Positions 36,200-45,759 of a stretch of 64,000 nt of DNA are shown here, piece after piece; the stretch's first letter is position 1, and each line of letters begins with the position of its first letter. A program made the translations under genes and the position numbers. A model generated the notes under the pieces. That model made no database searches. It saw nothing but the letters and a program-made list of their open reading frames with translations, and was not told where the DNA came from. The stretch spans positions 186,001 through 250,000 of the forward strand of contig NZ_PDWT01000004.1 of assembly GCF_010093345.1 (NCBI RefSeq), read 5' to 3'. This DNA is from Pseudoxanthomonas yeongjuensis (GTDB lineage Bacteria; Pseudomonadota; Gammaproteobacteria; Xanthomonadales; Xanthomonadaceae).

Positions 36200-39100
36200 T
36201 CAGTAGCTTCCAACGAAGTTGATGAACCACCCGCGGTGGTCGTAATCGAAGTCGGTCAGGTCGTCGCTGAACTCGGTGAAGTTGTAGCCGACGCCCAGGC
36301 GCAGGTTCTTGGTGATGTCGCGATCGACCCCCAACAGCCAGCCGGTACGGGTGCCGCCGTCGGCGACATCCAGCCAGCGATACTCGGCCAGCGCATGCCA
36401 CTGCCGCGGCAGGTCGTAGCGCAGCTGCGCGGCGGCGAAAGTGGTGGTGGAATCGAACCATGCCCCATTGCCGCGTCCGTAGCGCACTTCGCCCTCGCGC
36501 CGCGCCAGCTTGCCGGCCACTTCCCAGGAATGATCGAGGCGGTAGACGCCTTCGAGCGAAAGCACCTGGGTCTTCTGGTCGTAGCTCGCACCGCCGACCT
36601 GGCCCAGCGTGGCCAGGTCGTACAGATAGCTGTAACGACCGAACACGCCCCACCTGTCCCCGTTCCACGGACGGTACGCGAAACCGACATTGCCTTCGAT
36701 GAACTTCGCGCCGGCCGCCGGATTGATCTCGTCGTCGGTATCGGCATAGTTGAAGCGCGCGGCGATGCGCCAGCTTTCGTTGAGCTTGTGCGTCAGCCGG
36801 TTCGTCGACACCCACTGGGTCCTGCGTTCGGCACCGCTGTCGCGACGCCATTCCAGCTTGCTGTTCCAGGCGGTCGTCGGCGAGGTGCGCCCGCCGCTGA
36901 TGCTGATCGCCTGGCGCTCCACCTGGCCGCCGTCGCGGTTGTCGAGTTCGCCTTCGCTGAGGGTGAAGCCCGCGTTCCAGCCCACCGCCGGATAGAAATC
37001 CATGCCGAAGGTGTGGGCCAGGCCGGTTTCGTTGCGCTCCTTCAGGAACTGGCTTTCATTGAACACGTTGACCTGGTCGGACAACCGCCAGCGCTGGCCC
37101 AGGGTCCAGCCGTTGTTCGCGGAGGGGTTGAACAGCGGGTCGTACGCGGTGGTGTCGGTCGAGTAGGTGTAGTTGCCGTAGAAGCTGTGCTGCGGCGACA
37201 CCCGGTACTCGGCGTTCACCTGCGCCGCGTGGCCGCGGTCGCCGTCCGTCAGTTCGGCACCGACCGTCGACAGGTTGGCGAAGTTGTAGCGCCCGCCCAG
37301 CGTGTAGGCATCGTTGTCGGCGTAGGCGCCGCCATCATCGTCCAGCGTGAACTGCGCGGTGCCGTAGACATCCAGCGCGGTGCCGATGCGATGGGTATAG
37401 CGCAATGCGCCGAGGATGCCGGCCGATTGCGAGGACGCCCGCTTCTCCTCCACACGGCGGGCTTCGGCGGTCAGCGCGTTGTACTCGGCGAACCGCCATT
37501 CCAGCGTCGCCTGCGCCTGGGTCAGCGTCTCGCCCCCGCGTTCGGCGCGGCTGTAGCGCGCGTACATGCCCAGGTCGTCGCTCAGCTGCCCGAGCAGCTC
37601 GGCGCCGTACTCCTCGATGTCCTGGCCGGTGTCGTAGCGCGAGATCGAGTAACCGTGGCCTACCTTGCGCCACCACGCGCCCGCGCTCATGTCGCGTTCG
37701 GTCCAGCCGAGCTCGCGGAAGTTGGCCCTTGCCTCGAGCGAGCTGGCCTCGCCTTCGCGCGCGCCAGTGGGATTGAGCCGGGTGAAGCTCAGGCCACCGT
37801 TGTCGGAGAAGAACACCGGTGCGCTGGTCGACTCGGTCTGCGCGTGTTCCAGCTTAACGTAGGTGCCCTTGCCGGCCTGCAGGGTCAGGTCGGCGGCGGT
37901 CAGGGTGTAGTCCTCGCCGGCGCGGTTCTCGTCGACACGGGTCAGGCCGATGCCGACATGGTCGCCGAACCAGTGCTTGGCGCGTACGCCCATGGCGATT
38001 TCATCGGCGTCGAAGTCGGTCGGCACCCATTCGTAATCCGCGATCAGGCGCTGTTCCAGTCCATCGAGCGGCGCGTCGCGGGTGATCGTCGGCATGTTCT
38101 CGCGGGTCAGCTGCGCGAGCGGCCGGGTCAGCAGGATCCGGCCCTGCAACTCGTCGATCTCGTAATCCGCGCCGCGCAACATCTCGACCCGCCGTTCGAC
38201 CCGGCCGGTGGCCGCGTCGCGGATCTCGAGCACCACATGGTCGGAACCGGGCAGCACGTCGGTGTGGCGCAGGTAGTACAGGCTGCCGCCGGTACCGATG
38301 AACTCGCTGTGTCCCGGCGCGGTCTGCGCCTCGGACGCGAATGCGCGCAGTTCGGTGTTCGGCGCGCCCCAGGCGTTCGCACCGCGCGAACGCCAGTTCA
38401 GCGCCGCGCCATACAGCGAGCGCGAGTACTGGCCGAACTCGGTGCCGGTGATGCCGGTGGCGAAGTTGCCCCACAGCGCCTCGTTCTTGTCCCAGTCCAT
38501 GCGCACGTAGAAGCGGCCCATGGTGTCGACGTCGCGGAACGTGCTGGAGTCGTCGCCGTAGGTCGGGTAGTACAGGTCCGGATCGACGCGACGGAAGATG
38601 TCCTGCGGATCGGCTTTGGTGAAACCGTCGAACAGGTCTTCGAGCGGACGTTCCTGGGTATCCGCCTGCGCGGTCACCAGGTACTTGCCGCCGAGCTTGG
38701 CCTTGCCATAGAAGGCCAGCCGACCGTCGCTGAGGATGTCGTCTTCGCGCCCTGCTCTCGCCAGGTCCTTGCCGGGGCCGCTGGCGCTGTTCTCGTAGGC
38801 CGTCACGTCGGCGATGCCGACGCCGAAGAAGTAGCGGCCGGTGACCTCGACCTCCAGCATGTGGCTGGCCGCCGGCGCGTCGTCGCGCCCGGCCAGTTCG
38901 ATCTTGTAATCGTGCTTGCCGATCGGTTCCAGGTATTCGGCGACGAACTTGCGTTCCAGGTCGACGGGGTAGTTCTCGCCGTTGATCAGGAGCGCGCGTC
39001 CTTCCGGCAGGTTCCGGCCCTGCACGCGCACCCGCGAACCGTAGATCGGGATGTTCTGCTGACGCAGCCCGTTGCTGGAGAAGGCATCGTCGACCAGACT

Positions 39101-39931
39101 CTGGCCCAGCGCCTGGTCGACCCCGAGCGAGGTTCCCAGGGACTTCTCCACGTTGTCGCGCAATTGCAGCGTGCCGCGCTCGGCCTCGTCCGGGCGCACC
39201 AGTTGCAGCTTGCGCGGCTGGGTTTCGTCGAAGTTGCCTTCGGCATCCCAGGCGCGCAGCACGTAGATCAGTTCATCGCCGGCGCGGAACCGCCCGTTGG
39301 CCGGCAACTCGCCGTTCCACTCGGTCTCGGACACGGCGGCGACGTCGATCGGCAGCTGCGCGATCGGCTTGATCAGGTCGGCATCGGTCGCGCGGAATAC
39401 CGCGATCTCCATGCGATCGATGAAGGCCGGGTAGTTGCCGCGCACGAAGAAGCGCACCGGTTCGGTGATCGCCTTGCCGTCGAAGCCGGCCATCGAAGGC
39501 GCCGAGACCGACAGCTCTGGCTCGCCCAGGGCCGGGTCTTCGGTCGCCCAGATCACCCCGCCACCGGGCAGGTGCACCAGGAAATTGCCGACCGCTTCGG
39601 CGCGGCCTGGGCGTTCCAGGCCGATGCTGACGCGGCGGTCCGGCTGCAAGGCCTCGGACGAGGACGCTGCGCTGGTCCCGCTGGTCACCGGCTCGTCGTA
39701 GCTCCGGGTCCGCAGTTGGAACAACAGCCCTTCGTCGGTGTTGCAGCCGTCGTCGCCGCAGTCGATCCCGGCCGCCTGGGCCTCGTCGATCAGCTCGGGC
39801 ACCGGAGTGGCGGCCTCTTCTTGCGCGGCATCCGCGGCGTCCTGGGCCAAGGCCTGGGGCGCCATGCCGGCCAGCAGGCCGATCAGGGTGTAGTCGAGCA
39901 GTTTCATCTTAATGTTCACGCCGGCCCTCAC
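36200..39931 (-). CDS. Large outer-membrane beta-barrel protein of the DUF11 operon
   Basis: A 1243-residue exported protein. Signal peptide from MKLLDYTLIGLLAG (cleavage near ALAQD). Residues about 130-370 look like beta-sandwich modules (VRVQGRNLPEGRALLINGENY). From about 380 to the end there are more than 20 amphipathic strands with aromatic girdles, ending GWFINFVGSY, so the C-terminal two thirds form a large outer-membrane barrel. The GTG at 39931 overlaps the stop of the upstream gene in GTGA; ATG 39907 is an alternative. It lacks a TonB plug. A transport or anchoring role for the two DUF11 proteins is inferred only from the tight operon. Confidence 0.8.
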   Translation of the reverse strand: MRAGVNIKMKLLDYTLIGLLAGMAPQALAQDAADAAQEEAATPVPELIDEAQAAGIDCGDDGCNTDEGLLFQLRTRSYDEPVTSGTSAASSSEALQPDRRVSIGLERPGRAEAVGNFLVHLPGGGVIWATEDPALGEPELSVSAPSMAGFDGKAITEPVRFFVRGNYPAFIDRMEIAVFRATDADLIKPIAQLPIDVAAVSETEWNGELPANGRFRAGDELIYVLRAWDAEGNFDETQPRKLQLVRPDEAERGTLQLRDNVEKSLGTSLGVDQALGQSLVDDAFSSNGLRQQNIPIYGSRVRVQGRNLPEGRALLINGENYPVDLERKFVAEYLEPIGKHDYKIELAGRDDAPAASHMLEVEVTGRYFFGVGIADVTAYENSASGPGKDLARAGREDDILSDGRLAFYGKAKLGGKYLVTAQADTQERPLEDLFDGFTKADPQDIFRRVDPDLYYPTYGDDSSTFRDVDTMGRFYVRMDWDKNEALWGNFATGITGTEFGQYSRSLYGAALNWRSRGANAWGAPNTELRAFASEAQTAPGHSEFIGTGGSLYYLRHTDVLPGSDHVVLEIRDAATGRVERRVEMLRGADYEIDELQGRILLTRPLAQLTRENMPTITRDAPLDGLEQRLIADYEWVPTDFDADEIAMGVRAKHWFGDHVGIGLTRVDENRAGEDYTLTAADLTLQAGKGTYVKLEHAQTESTSAPVFFSDNGGLSFTRLNPTGAREGEASSLEARANFRELGWTERDMSAGAWWRKVGHGYSISRYDTGQDIEEYGAELLGQLSDDLGMYARYSRAERGGETLTQAQATLEWRFAEYNALTAEARRVEEKRASSQSAGILGALRYTHRIGTALDVYGTAQFTLDDDGGAYADNDAYTLGGRYNFANLSTVGAELTDGDRGHAAQVNAEYRVSPQHSFYGNYTYSTDTTAYDPLFNPSANNGWTLGQRWRLSDQVNVFNESQFLKERNETGLAHTFGMDFYPAVGWNAGFTLSEGELDNRDGGQVERQAISISGGRTSPTTAWNSKLEWRRDSGAERRTQWVSTNRLTHKLNESWRIAARFNYADTDDEINPAAGAKFIEGNVGFAYRPWNGDRWGVFGRYSYLYDLATLGQVGGASYDQKTQVLSLEGVYRLDHSWEVAGKLARREGEVRYGRGNGAWFDSTTTFAAAQLRYDLPRQWHALAEYRWLDVADGGTRTGWLLGVDRDITKNLRLGVGYNFTEFSDDLTDFDYDHRGWFINFVGSY

Positions 39932-42900
39932 TTTTGTTCCGTCCCGAGGGGGGCGTTCGGATCGTTGCTGGATTGCACGCGCAGGTGCGCACGCGCCGCC
40001 GGGCTCAGCCGCTTCACGAGCGCATCGAAGACCGATTGCGCGCGCCTGAGCCCGAGTGCCGTGTTGTATGCGTGTGACGCGCGCACGTCGGTATGCCCCA
40101 CGATCCCGACCGCGCCTCCCCCCATTTCCTCAAGACGCTTGGCGACGCTGTCGAGCAGGCCCTCGAACTCCGGCCTGATCGTGGAACGGTCGGTATCGAA
40201 CAGCACCGTGCCCAACAGCGTTTCGCTGCCGCCCAGCATCGCGACCAGCGAGTGCGGGTCGTCCACCTTGGTGCGCAGGACGACGCTCAATGCCTTGGCC
40301 GCGGCCTCGCTGGTCTTGGCGACCAGCGCATCGCGCACCGCTTCGGCCCGGGCGAAAGCCAGCGCCTCGTTGCCGGCTTCGGCGGTGATGATCACCTCGC
40401 CGCCGCCATGGGCATCGACCTGCTCGGCCATCTTCGCGATCGCGGGCATGTACTTGGCCCGGACCTCCGCGCTGTCCGCCGCGAAGATGACTTCGCCCAG
40501 TTGCAGTTCCAGCCGTTGCGTCGAACCCGGGATTTCCTGTACCGGCAGCTTCACGCCGAAGCCGAAGCGTACCGGTACCCCGGGCGTGATCCGGCGCACC
40601 AGCGGATTTTCGGTGGTGAACACGGTTTGCGGCGGTAGTGTCGCCGGGTCGACCTTGAGGATGAAGTTGCGACCATGCGCACCCTCACCGCCCTGCACGT
40701 CGATCAGGTGGAAGCGGCCGTACTGGTCGGTCTCGATCAACAGGCCTTCCACCGATGCGACGCGCACGCCCGGAATACCGCGTTCGTCGATGCCGGCGTT
40801 GCCGATGGCATAGCTGACCTCGTAGCCGCCTTCGACGCGCGCCACACGACGTTCGACCGTCGGCTCGCCGGCACCGATCCCCTTGATGGCGTCGCCGCTG
40901 CGCACGATCGTGGTGTCGCCGGCGGCGTCCATGCGCAGGGTGAGCCCCTGTGCGCTGGTCAGGACGAAGTCGCCGTCGAACGTCAGCTCGCGCAGCCGCT
41001 GGCGGATCACCACCTGGCGGACGCTCTTGTCCGCGATGGACCCGCGACCTTCGATCTTGCCGACCTCGAGGCCGTGCAGCAGCGGCGCGCTCGCATCGGC
41101 CTGCGGCACCGGGCCCTGGCCACGGTCGATCGTGGTCGAACCGGCGATGTATACGTCCGCGGCGAAGCCCCCTTGCACGCGCACGCCATCCAGCTCCGCA
41201 CTGTCCTGCCAGCCGTCGCCATCGCGGTCGTCGAAGACGGTGCCGAACACCAGGCTGTCGTCGAGCAGCGGATCGGAATCGACGATCACCTGCGCGGTCG
41301 CGACGTTGGACACCGGTTCCCCATCGATGCCGACCGCCACCGCTTCGTTGATGTAGACGCCCGGACGCACGCCGGCGCCCACGCGCAGCAGGTAGACCAC
41401 GGTGGCCTGTTCGCCCACGGCGATGTCCAGGCCCTCGACGCGCAACGGCGACTGGCTTGCGCCGAGGTTGAAGGCGCCGTCGCCATCGGCCACCGACATC
41501 GAGCCTTCGACGTAGCTGAAGCCTGCCGGCGGGGTGTCGAGCACCGTGCCATTGGCGAGGTTGCGCGTGCCCACGTTCTCGATCGTCAGGGTATAGCGCA
41601 GCAGGTCGCCGATCTTCGCGGTGCGCGAACCCACGGCCTTGGTGATGCGCAGCGAGGTGTCGTCGACCACCTTGTGCGTGGTCTCGCACACGCCGCACTC
41701 GGGCGCGATGCCCACGGATTCGCCGGTGACGAGGTTGACGACATTGGTGCCGGCATCCGCGTTCACGGTCGCCGTGTAAGTGAAGGTGGTGGCGCCGGGC
41801 ACGGTCCCGGCGGGCAGCACGCAGCGGAACCCGTCTCCGGAAGGCGTGCAACCGGCAGGCAGCGCCGCCAGGTCGAGGCCGACGCCCGGCGCGTCGACCA
41901 GGTACACGTCGTCCAGCGTGGCGGAGTTCTCCACCACGGCGGTCAGCGTGTACGCGATGGCGTCGCCGATCCGGACTTCCGCTCCGGTGCCCGGGTCGGA
42001 CGACTTCGAAATGGTGATCTTGGGATCGGCCAACAGGTGCTCCACGCTGCAGCTGCTGCAGTCGGGCGTGTCCCCGCCGCCGCCTGTCGCGGCGACCTGG
42101 TTGAGGACCTGCTTCTTCGCGTCCGCGCCGACGGTGGCGGTGTAGGCCACTTCGTAGAGCCCCGGCAGCGTGCCGACCGGCAGCACGCACTCGAGCGTGC
42201 CCGAGCAGGTGAACGCGCCCGCATCGGTGACCTCGCCGAAGCCGAGGCCCGGGCCGAGGGTGTCGGTCAGCGTGAACGGCTGGGTGGTGGCCGAATTGGC
42301 CACGGTGACCGCCACCGTGTAGGCGATGGTGTCGCCGACGCGCACCTCGGTGCCGGCGGCCGGATCGGCCGACTTGACCACCGTGATGGCGACCGGCTTG
42401 ATCTGGTGCTCGGTCGCGCAGGTCGCGCAGATCGGGTCGGGATCGCCACCCTGTGGATTGGTGGCGGTCACGGTGTTGCCCACCATGCCGGTCGCGTCGG
42501 GATCGACCTTGGCGGTGTAGGTGATGGCGTAGACGCCCCTATCGGTGCCCAAGGGCAGCGTGCAATCGAGTTCGCCGCTGCAGGTGAACGCGCCGGCGCT
42601 GGTCACCGCACCGAAACTCAGGCCATCGCCCAGCACGTCGGCCAGGGTGATGTCCTCGGTCGTGGTCGATTTCGCGACGGTCACCGTCAACGTGTATTCG
42701 ATGGTGTCCCCGGGCAGCACGGTGCTGCCCGTCGCCGGATTGGCGGTCTTGGTCACCGTGGTCTCGGTGGGCACGATCTTGTGCTCGGTCGCGCAGGTCG
42801 CGCATTCCGGGTCGGGATCCCCGCCCTGCGGATTGGTGGCGATCACGGTGTTGCCCACCGTGCCGGTGGCGCTCGCATCGACCGTGGCCGTGTAGGTGAC

Positions 42901-45258
42901 CACGTGCGGGCCGATTCCTGCGAACTCGGGCAATACGCAGGTCAGTTCGCCATTGCAGTCGAACCCGACGGCGCTGGTCACCTCCTTGAAGGTCAGGCCC
43001 GCGCCCAGGGTGTCTTCCAGGGTGATCGCCTCGGTGGTGATGGAGTTCGCGATCGTGACCGTCAGCGTGTACTCGATCGTGTCCCCTGGCGCCACCGTGC
43101 TGCCCGTCGCCGGGTTGGCGCTCTTGGTCACCACGATCTCCGCGGGCACGATGTTGTGCTCGGTCGTGCACGAGGTGCAGACCGGGTCGGGATCGCCGCC
43201 CTGCGCGTTGCGCGCTTCCACGCTGTTGTTGACCTTGTCGACCGCATCGGCATCGACTTGCGCGGTATAGGTGATGACGTAGGTGCCGATGTCCGCACCT
43301 GCGAGCAGCGTGCACTCCAGGGCGCCGCTGCAGTCGAAGCCGCCGGCACTGGTCACGGCGCCGAGGGTCAGGCCGTTGCCCAGCGTGTCTTCCAGCACCA
43401 AGTCCTGGGTGGTGGCCGCGTTGGCGACCGTGACCGTCAGCGTGTACCCGATGGTGGCCGTCGGCAGTACGGTGCTGCCGGAAGCCGGATCGGCGGTCTT
43501 GACCACCGTGATGGCCGCCAGCAGCGGGTTGGTCGTGGTGCACGCGGTGCAGGTGCCGGTATCGGTCACCACACTGTTCGACACCGAGGTGTTCGCGTCC
43601 TGGTCAACCGTCGCCGAGTACACGATCTCGTAGTCGTCGATCGGCGTGCCCTGCGGCAGTGTGCATTCGAGGCCGTCGCTGGCGGTGGTGCAGACGAAAC
43701 CGCTGTCGGAAACGATCTCGTCGAAGGTCAGGCCGTTACCCAGGGTATCGGTCACGACCACCGGCGTGTTGGTGGGGGCGTTGGCCACCGAGACCGTCAC
43801 CGTGTAGGTGATCGTGTCCTCTGCCTTCACCGGCGTGCCGTTGCCCACGTCCGACGACTTGGACACGGTGACCACGGAGGCGGCGAGCGGCGTCACCTCG
43901 TCGCAATCGTTGCCCGTCGCTCTGCAATCGACGTCGGTCACACTCACGTGGTTGTCGATGGTGGGGGTGCTGGCGGGCACGGTGGTGAGCACCGCGACCA
44001 TGAAACGGAGGTCGACGCTGCCGCCGCCTGGCACGTTGGCGGCAACGGTGTTGGGACACGTCGTCGAACCGCTGCACGTGAAGTCATTGCCGATGGCCAC
44101 GACAGCCGTGTGATCCGGCAAGGTCTCGATGACATCGCCTGGAGCCAGCGCGGTCACGATGCCGCCGCCGTTGGCGAGATGGATGTTATAGGTCAGCGTA
44201 TCGCCCGGCCTGACAGGCTCGCCGGGCACATAACCAGTGCCGTTGACCTGCACGAGCGTCTTGGTGACGGTCAGCGGTTCCGGCGGGGCGATGCGGGGTG
44301 TCGCGCACGAAGCGAGATCGTAAATCATTTCTTCGGCCGCTGTCGGCCCAGCGCTCACCTCGCCGGTACTCGGGTCGTAGAAGTAATACTTGGGGGTACC
44401 GCCTGAAAAATAGCCGGCCAGGAGCAAACGGCCATCGGCGGTGAACGATATGCCCTGGATGATATCGCCGATGATCGACAGGTCCGCGCGCCTGGTCGCG
44501 TTGAGATCGCCAGCGGACAGATTGACGCTATATAGCGCATCGCCAAGCACGATCCATGCCACGCCATCGGCATCGAAGGCCAGGTCGCCGGGATCGACAC
44601 CGGAAAGCTGGTCGAAGTTCAGCACGCCCAGGTCCGTTTCGGTATAGGCAGTGCTGCTCGGATCTGGGTCGGGATCGAGTCGAATAATCCGCCTCCCGTT
44701 GCCGCCGACAAGGGAGATGATGTAGGCACGGCCGTCGGGCGCCACCGCCCCCATGTGGTATTGATTGGTGGCTGGCAAGCCGAACAATTGCTTAGAGCTC
44801 CAACCCCCGCCCTCGCCGTCATAGACAAGGAATTGGTCACCGCCGGACGAGTCTTCCGCCACGAGCATAAGGCGGTTGCGCGCCGAATCCACCATCAAGG
44901 CATTGCTATTACCGTACGGCGGACGGGGGAGGGCCAGTTCGGTCACCCAGGTGGGCGACCCGCTCAGGTTCGGGTCGTGTCGCCAGATGCTCCCGCCCAA
45001 TCCGAGGCTGTAGGTCTGGTTGTCCACAGGACAGAAGTCGTAGGTCGCCGACGCGCCGACCGTTACGGTCGCCCGTGCGGTGTTGTTGTCCGGCGTGCCA
45101 TCGATGATCGACGACGACGGCGTCACTGTGACCGTATTGGTCAGCGAGTCCTGTGCGATTGCGGGCGCAAGCGGGACCAAGGCAAGGACCAGCGAAAGCA
45201 TCGTGCCTGCAAGCAGGCGATGCGACGCGACTGCGATTCCTGGAAGTTTCCCCAACAC
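39928..45258 (-). CDS. Giant DUF11-repeat protein with C-terminal OmpA-like domains
   Basis: A protein of 1776 residues. Signal peptide about 1-36; a propeller-like N-terminal region (about 65-320) with LVYDGEGGGW and phrases such as GDLAFDADGVAW; eight DUF11-like units (about 330-1330), four of them very alike and spaced 370-375 bases; a region of SdrD-like and receptor-regulatory type beta modules; and two OmpA-like stretches at the C-terminus (EVIFAADSAEVRAKY and VLFDTDRSTIRPEFEGLL, with GHTDVRAS). The GTG at 45258 has AGGGGA 7 bases upstream and is the preferred start. It is the first gene of the operon. OmpA domains suggest peptidoglycan binding with the repeat arm facing outwards. Confidence 0.85.
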   Translation of the reverse strand: MLGKLPGIAVASHRLLAGTMLSLVLALVPLAPAIAQDSLTNTVTVTPSSSIIDGTPDNNTARATVTVGASATYDFCPVDNQTYSLGLGGSIWRHDPNLSGSPTWVTELALPRPPYGNSNALMVDSARNRLMLVAEDSSGGDQFLVYDGEGGGWSSKQLFGLPATNQYHMGAVAPDGRAYIISLVGGNGRRIIRLDPDPDPSSTAYTETDLGVLNFDQLSGVDPGDLAFDADGVAWIVLGDALYSVNLSAGDLNATRRADLSIIGDIIQGISFTADGRLLLAGYFSGGTPKYYFYDPSTGEVSAGPTAAEEMIYDLASCATPRIAPPEPLTVTKTLVQVNGTGYVPGEPVRPGDTLTYNIHLANGGGIVTALAPGDVIETLPDHTAVVAIGNDFTCSGSTTCPNTVAANVPGGGSVDLRFMVAVLTTVPASTPTIDNHVSVTDVDCRATGNDCDEVTPLAASVVTVSKSSDVGNGTPVKAEDTITYTVTVSVANAPTNTPVVVTDTLGNGLTFDEIVSDSGFVCTTASDGLECTLPQGTPIDDYEIVYSATVDQDANTSVSNSVVTDTGTCTACTTTNPLLAAITVVKTADPASGSTVLPTATIGYTLTVTVANAATTQDLVLEDTLGNGLTLGAVTSAGGFDCSGALECTLLAGADIGTYVITYTAQVDADAVDKVNNSVEARNAQGGDPDPVCTSCTTEHNIVPAEIVVTKSANPATGSTVAPGDTIEYTLTVTIANSITTEAITLEDTLGAGLTFKEVTSAVGFDCNGELTCVLPEFAGIGPHVVTYTATVDASATGTVGNTVIATNPQGGDPDPECATCATEHKIVPTETTVTKTANPATGSTVLPGDTIEYTLTVTVAKSTTTEDITLADVLGDGLSFGAVTSAGAFTCSGELDCTLPLGTDRGVYAITYTAKVDPDATGMVGNTVTATNPQGGDPDPICATCATEHQIKPVAITVVKSADPAAGTEVRVGDTIAYTVAVTVANSATTQPFTLTDTLGPGLGFGEVTDAGAFTCSGTLECVLPVGTLPGLYEVAYTATVGADAKKQVLNQVAATGGGGDTPDCSSCSVEHLLADPKITISKSSDPGTGAEVRIGDAIAYTLTAVVENSATLDDVYLVDAPGVGLDLAALPAGCTPSGDGFRCVLPAGTVPGATTFTYTATVNADAGTNVVNLVTGESVGIAPECGVCETTHKVVDDTSLRITKAVGSRTAKIGDLLRYTLTIENVGTRNLANGTVLDTPPAGFSYVEGSMSVADGDGAFNLGASQSPLRVEGLDIAVGEQATVVYLLRVGAGVRPGVYINEAVAVGIDGEPVSNVATAQVIVDSDPLLDDSLVFGTVFDDRDGDGWQDSAELDGVRVQGGFAADVYIAGSTTIDRGQGPVPQADASAPLLHGLEVGKIEGRGSIADKSVRQVVIRQRLRELTFDGDFVLTSAQGLTLRMDAAGDTTIVRSGDAIKGIGAGEPTVERRVARVEGGYEVSYAIGNAGIDERGIPGVRVASVEGLLIETDQYGRFHLIDVQGGEGAHGRNFILKVDPATLPPQTVFTTENPLVRRITPGVPVRFGFGVKLPVQEIPGSTQRLELQLGEVIFAADSAEVRAKYMPAIAKMAEQVDAHGGGEVIITAEAGNEALAFARAEAVRDALVAKTSEAAAKALSVVLRTKVDDPHSLVAMLGGSETLLGTVLFDTDRSTIRPEFEGLLDSVAKRLEEMGGGAVGIVGHTDVRASHAYNTALGLRRAQSVFDALVKRLSPAARAHLRVQSSNDPNAPLGTEQK
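42000..43530 (-). repeat. Tandem DUF11 units with about 370-bp period
   Basis: Four successive units begin (reading leftward) near 43518, 43144, 42770 and 42395, with a fifth, more divergent one near 42025. Each opens with a phrase like TVTKTANPATGST and closes with GGDPDP-C--C-TEH. The spacing is 370-375 bases. Shared wording within the units suggests recent unequal crossing-over or copying inside the gene. Confidence 0.75.
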
Positions 45259-45759
45259 TTGTCTATCCCCTTGCTGGTGCCCTAGTTGCCGGTGGGCACG
45301 TTGGAAGTCGGCACTGCATCGATTGCGTGAGCGCCAACCGCAAATTTGATGCGGCCGTTTTCGCCTGCCGCCATGCAGGCATAAGGAAGTGCGCCAGTAC
45401 GTTGCGAGGAAATCCGTGTCGAACAACAACGTCCTGCGTCGCCTTTCGGCGACATGCTGGTGCGGTGACCGCCCAGAAAAGCCTCAGTCGAGATGCGCAA
45501 TGCGAAGTGCATGACCCTTCCCCATCCGCGCCCGATACTCGGCGAGGCGCAACTCTAGTTCCCGACTCTCGCGGATGCACGCACGCCACATTCCGGTTCC
45601 TCACGCGACGTGATATTCGCGCGCCGCAGCTCACCGGCGCCGCGGGATCCGACATGTTCGATGGATCGATATTCGATTGAAGTCGTTGGCCCACCGCTTC
45701 AATCGCGCCTGCGGTCATGTATGCTTCGGCCTGCTTTGGTTCTACGGTTGGATCAAGCA
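45259..45759. other. Divergent promoter region of the DUF11 operon and the orphan regulator
   Basis: About 500 bases between a leftward operon and a rightward regulator gene, with no convincing gene. A small dyad (ATCGA-TAT-TCGAT, 45665-45677) lies about 80 bases before the regulator start. AGGGGA sits before the DUF11 GTG. Confidence 0.4.

Noticed and set aside
35951-40813. Rightward open frame of 1620 codons opposite the barrel and DUF11 genes
   Set aside because: It runs across gene borders of the opposite strand, has no domain pattern, and is explained by GC-rich third positions of the real genes.
40675-44406. Rightward open frame of 1243 codons opposite the DUF11 repeats
   Set aside because: Its apparent internal repeats are only the reverse of the DUF11 repeat DNA; the leftward product is a clear secreted repeat protein.
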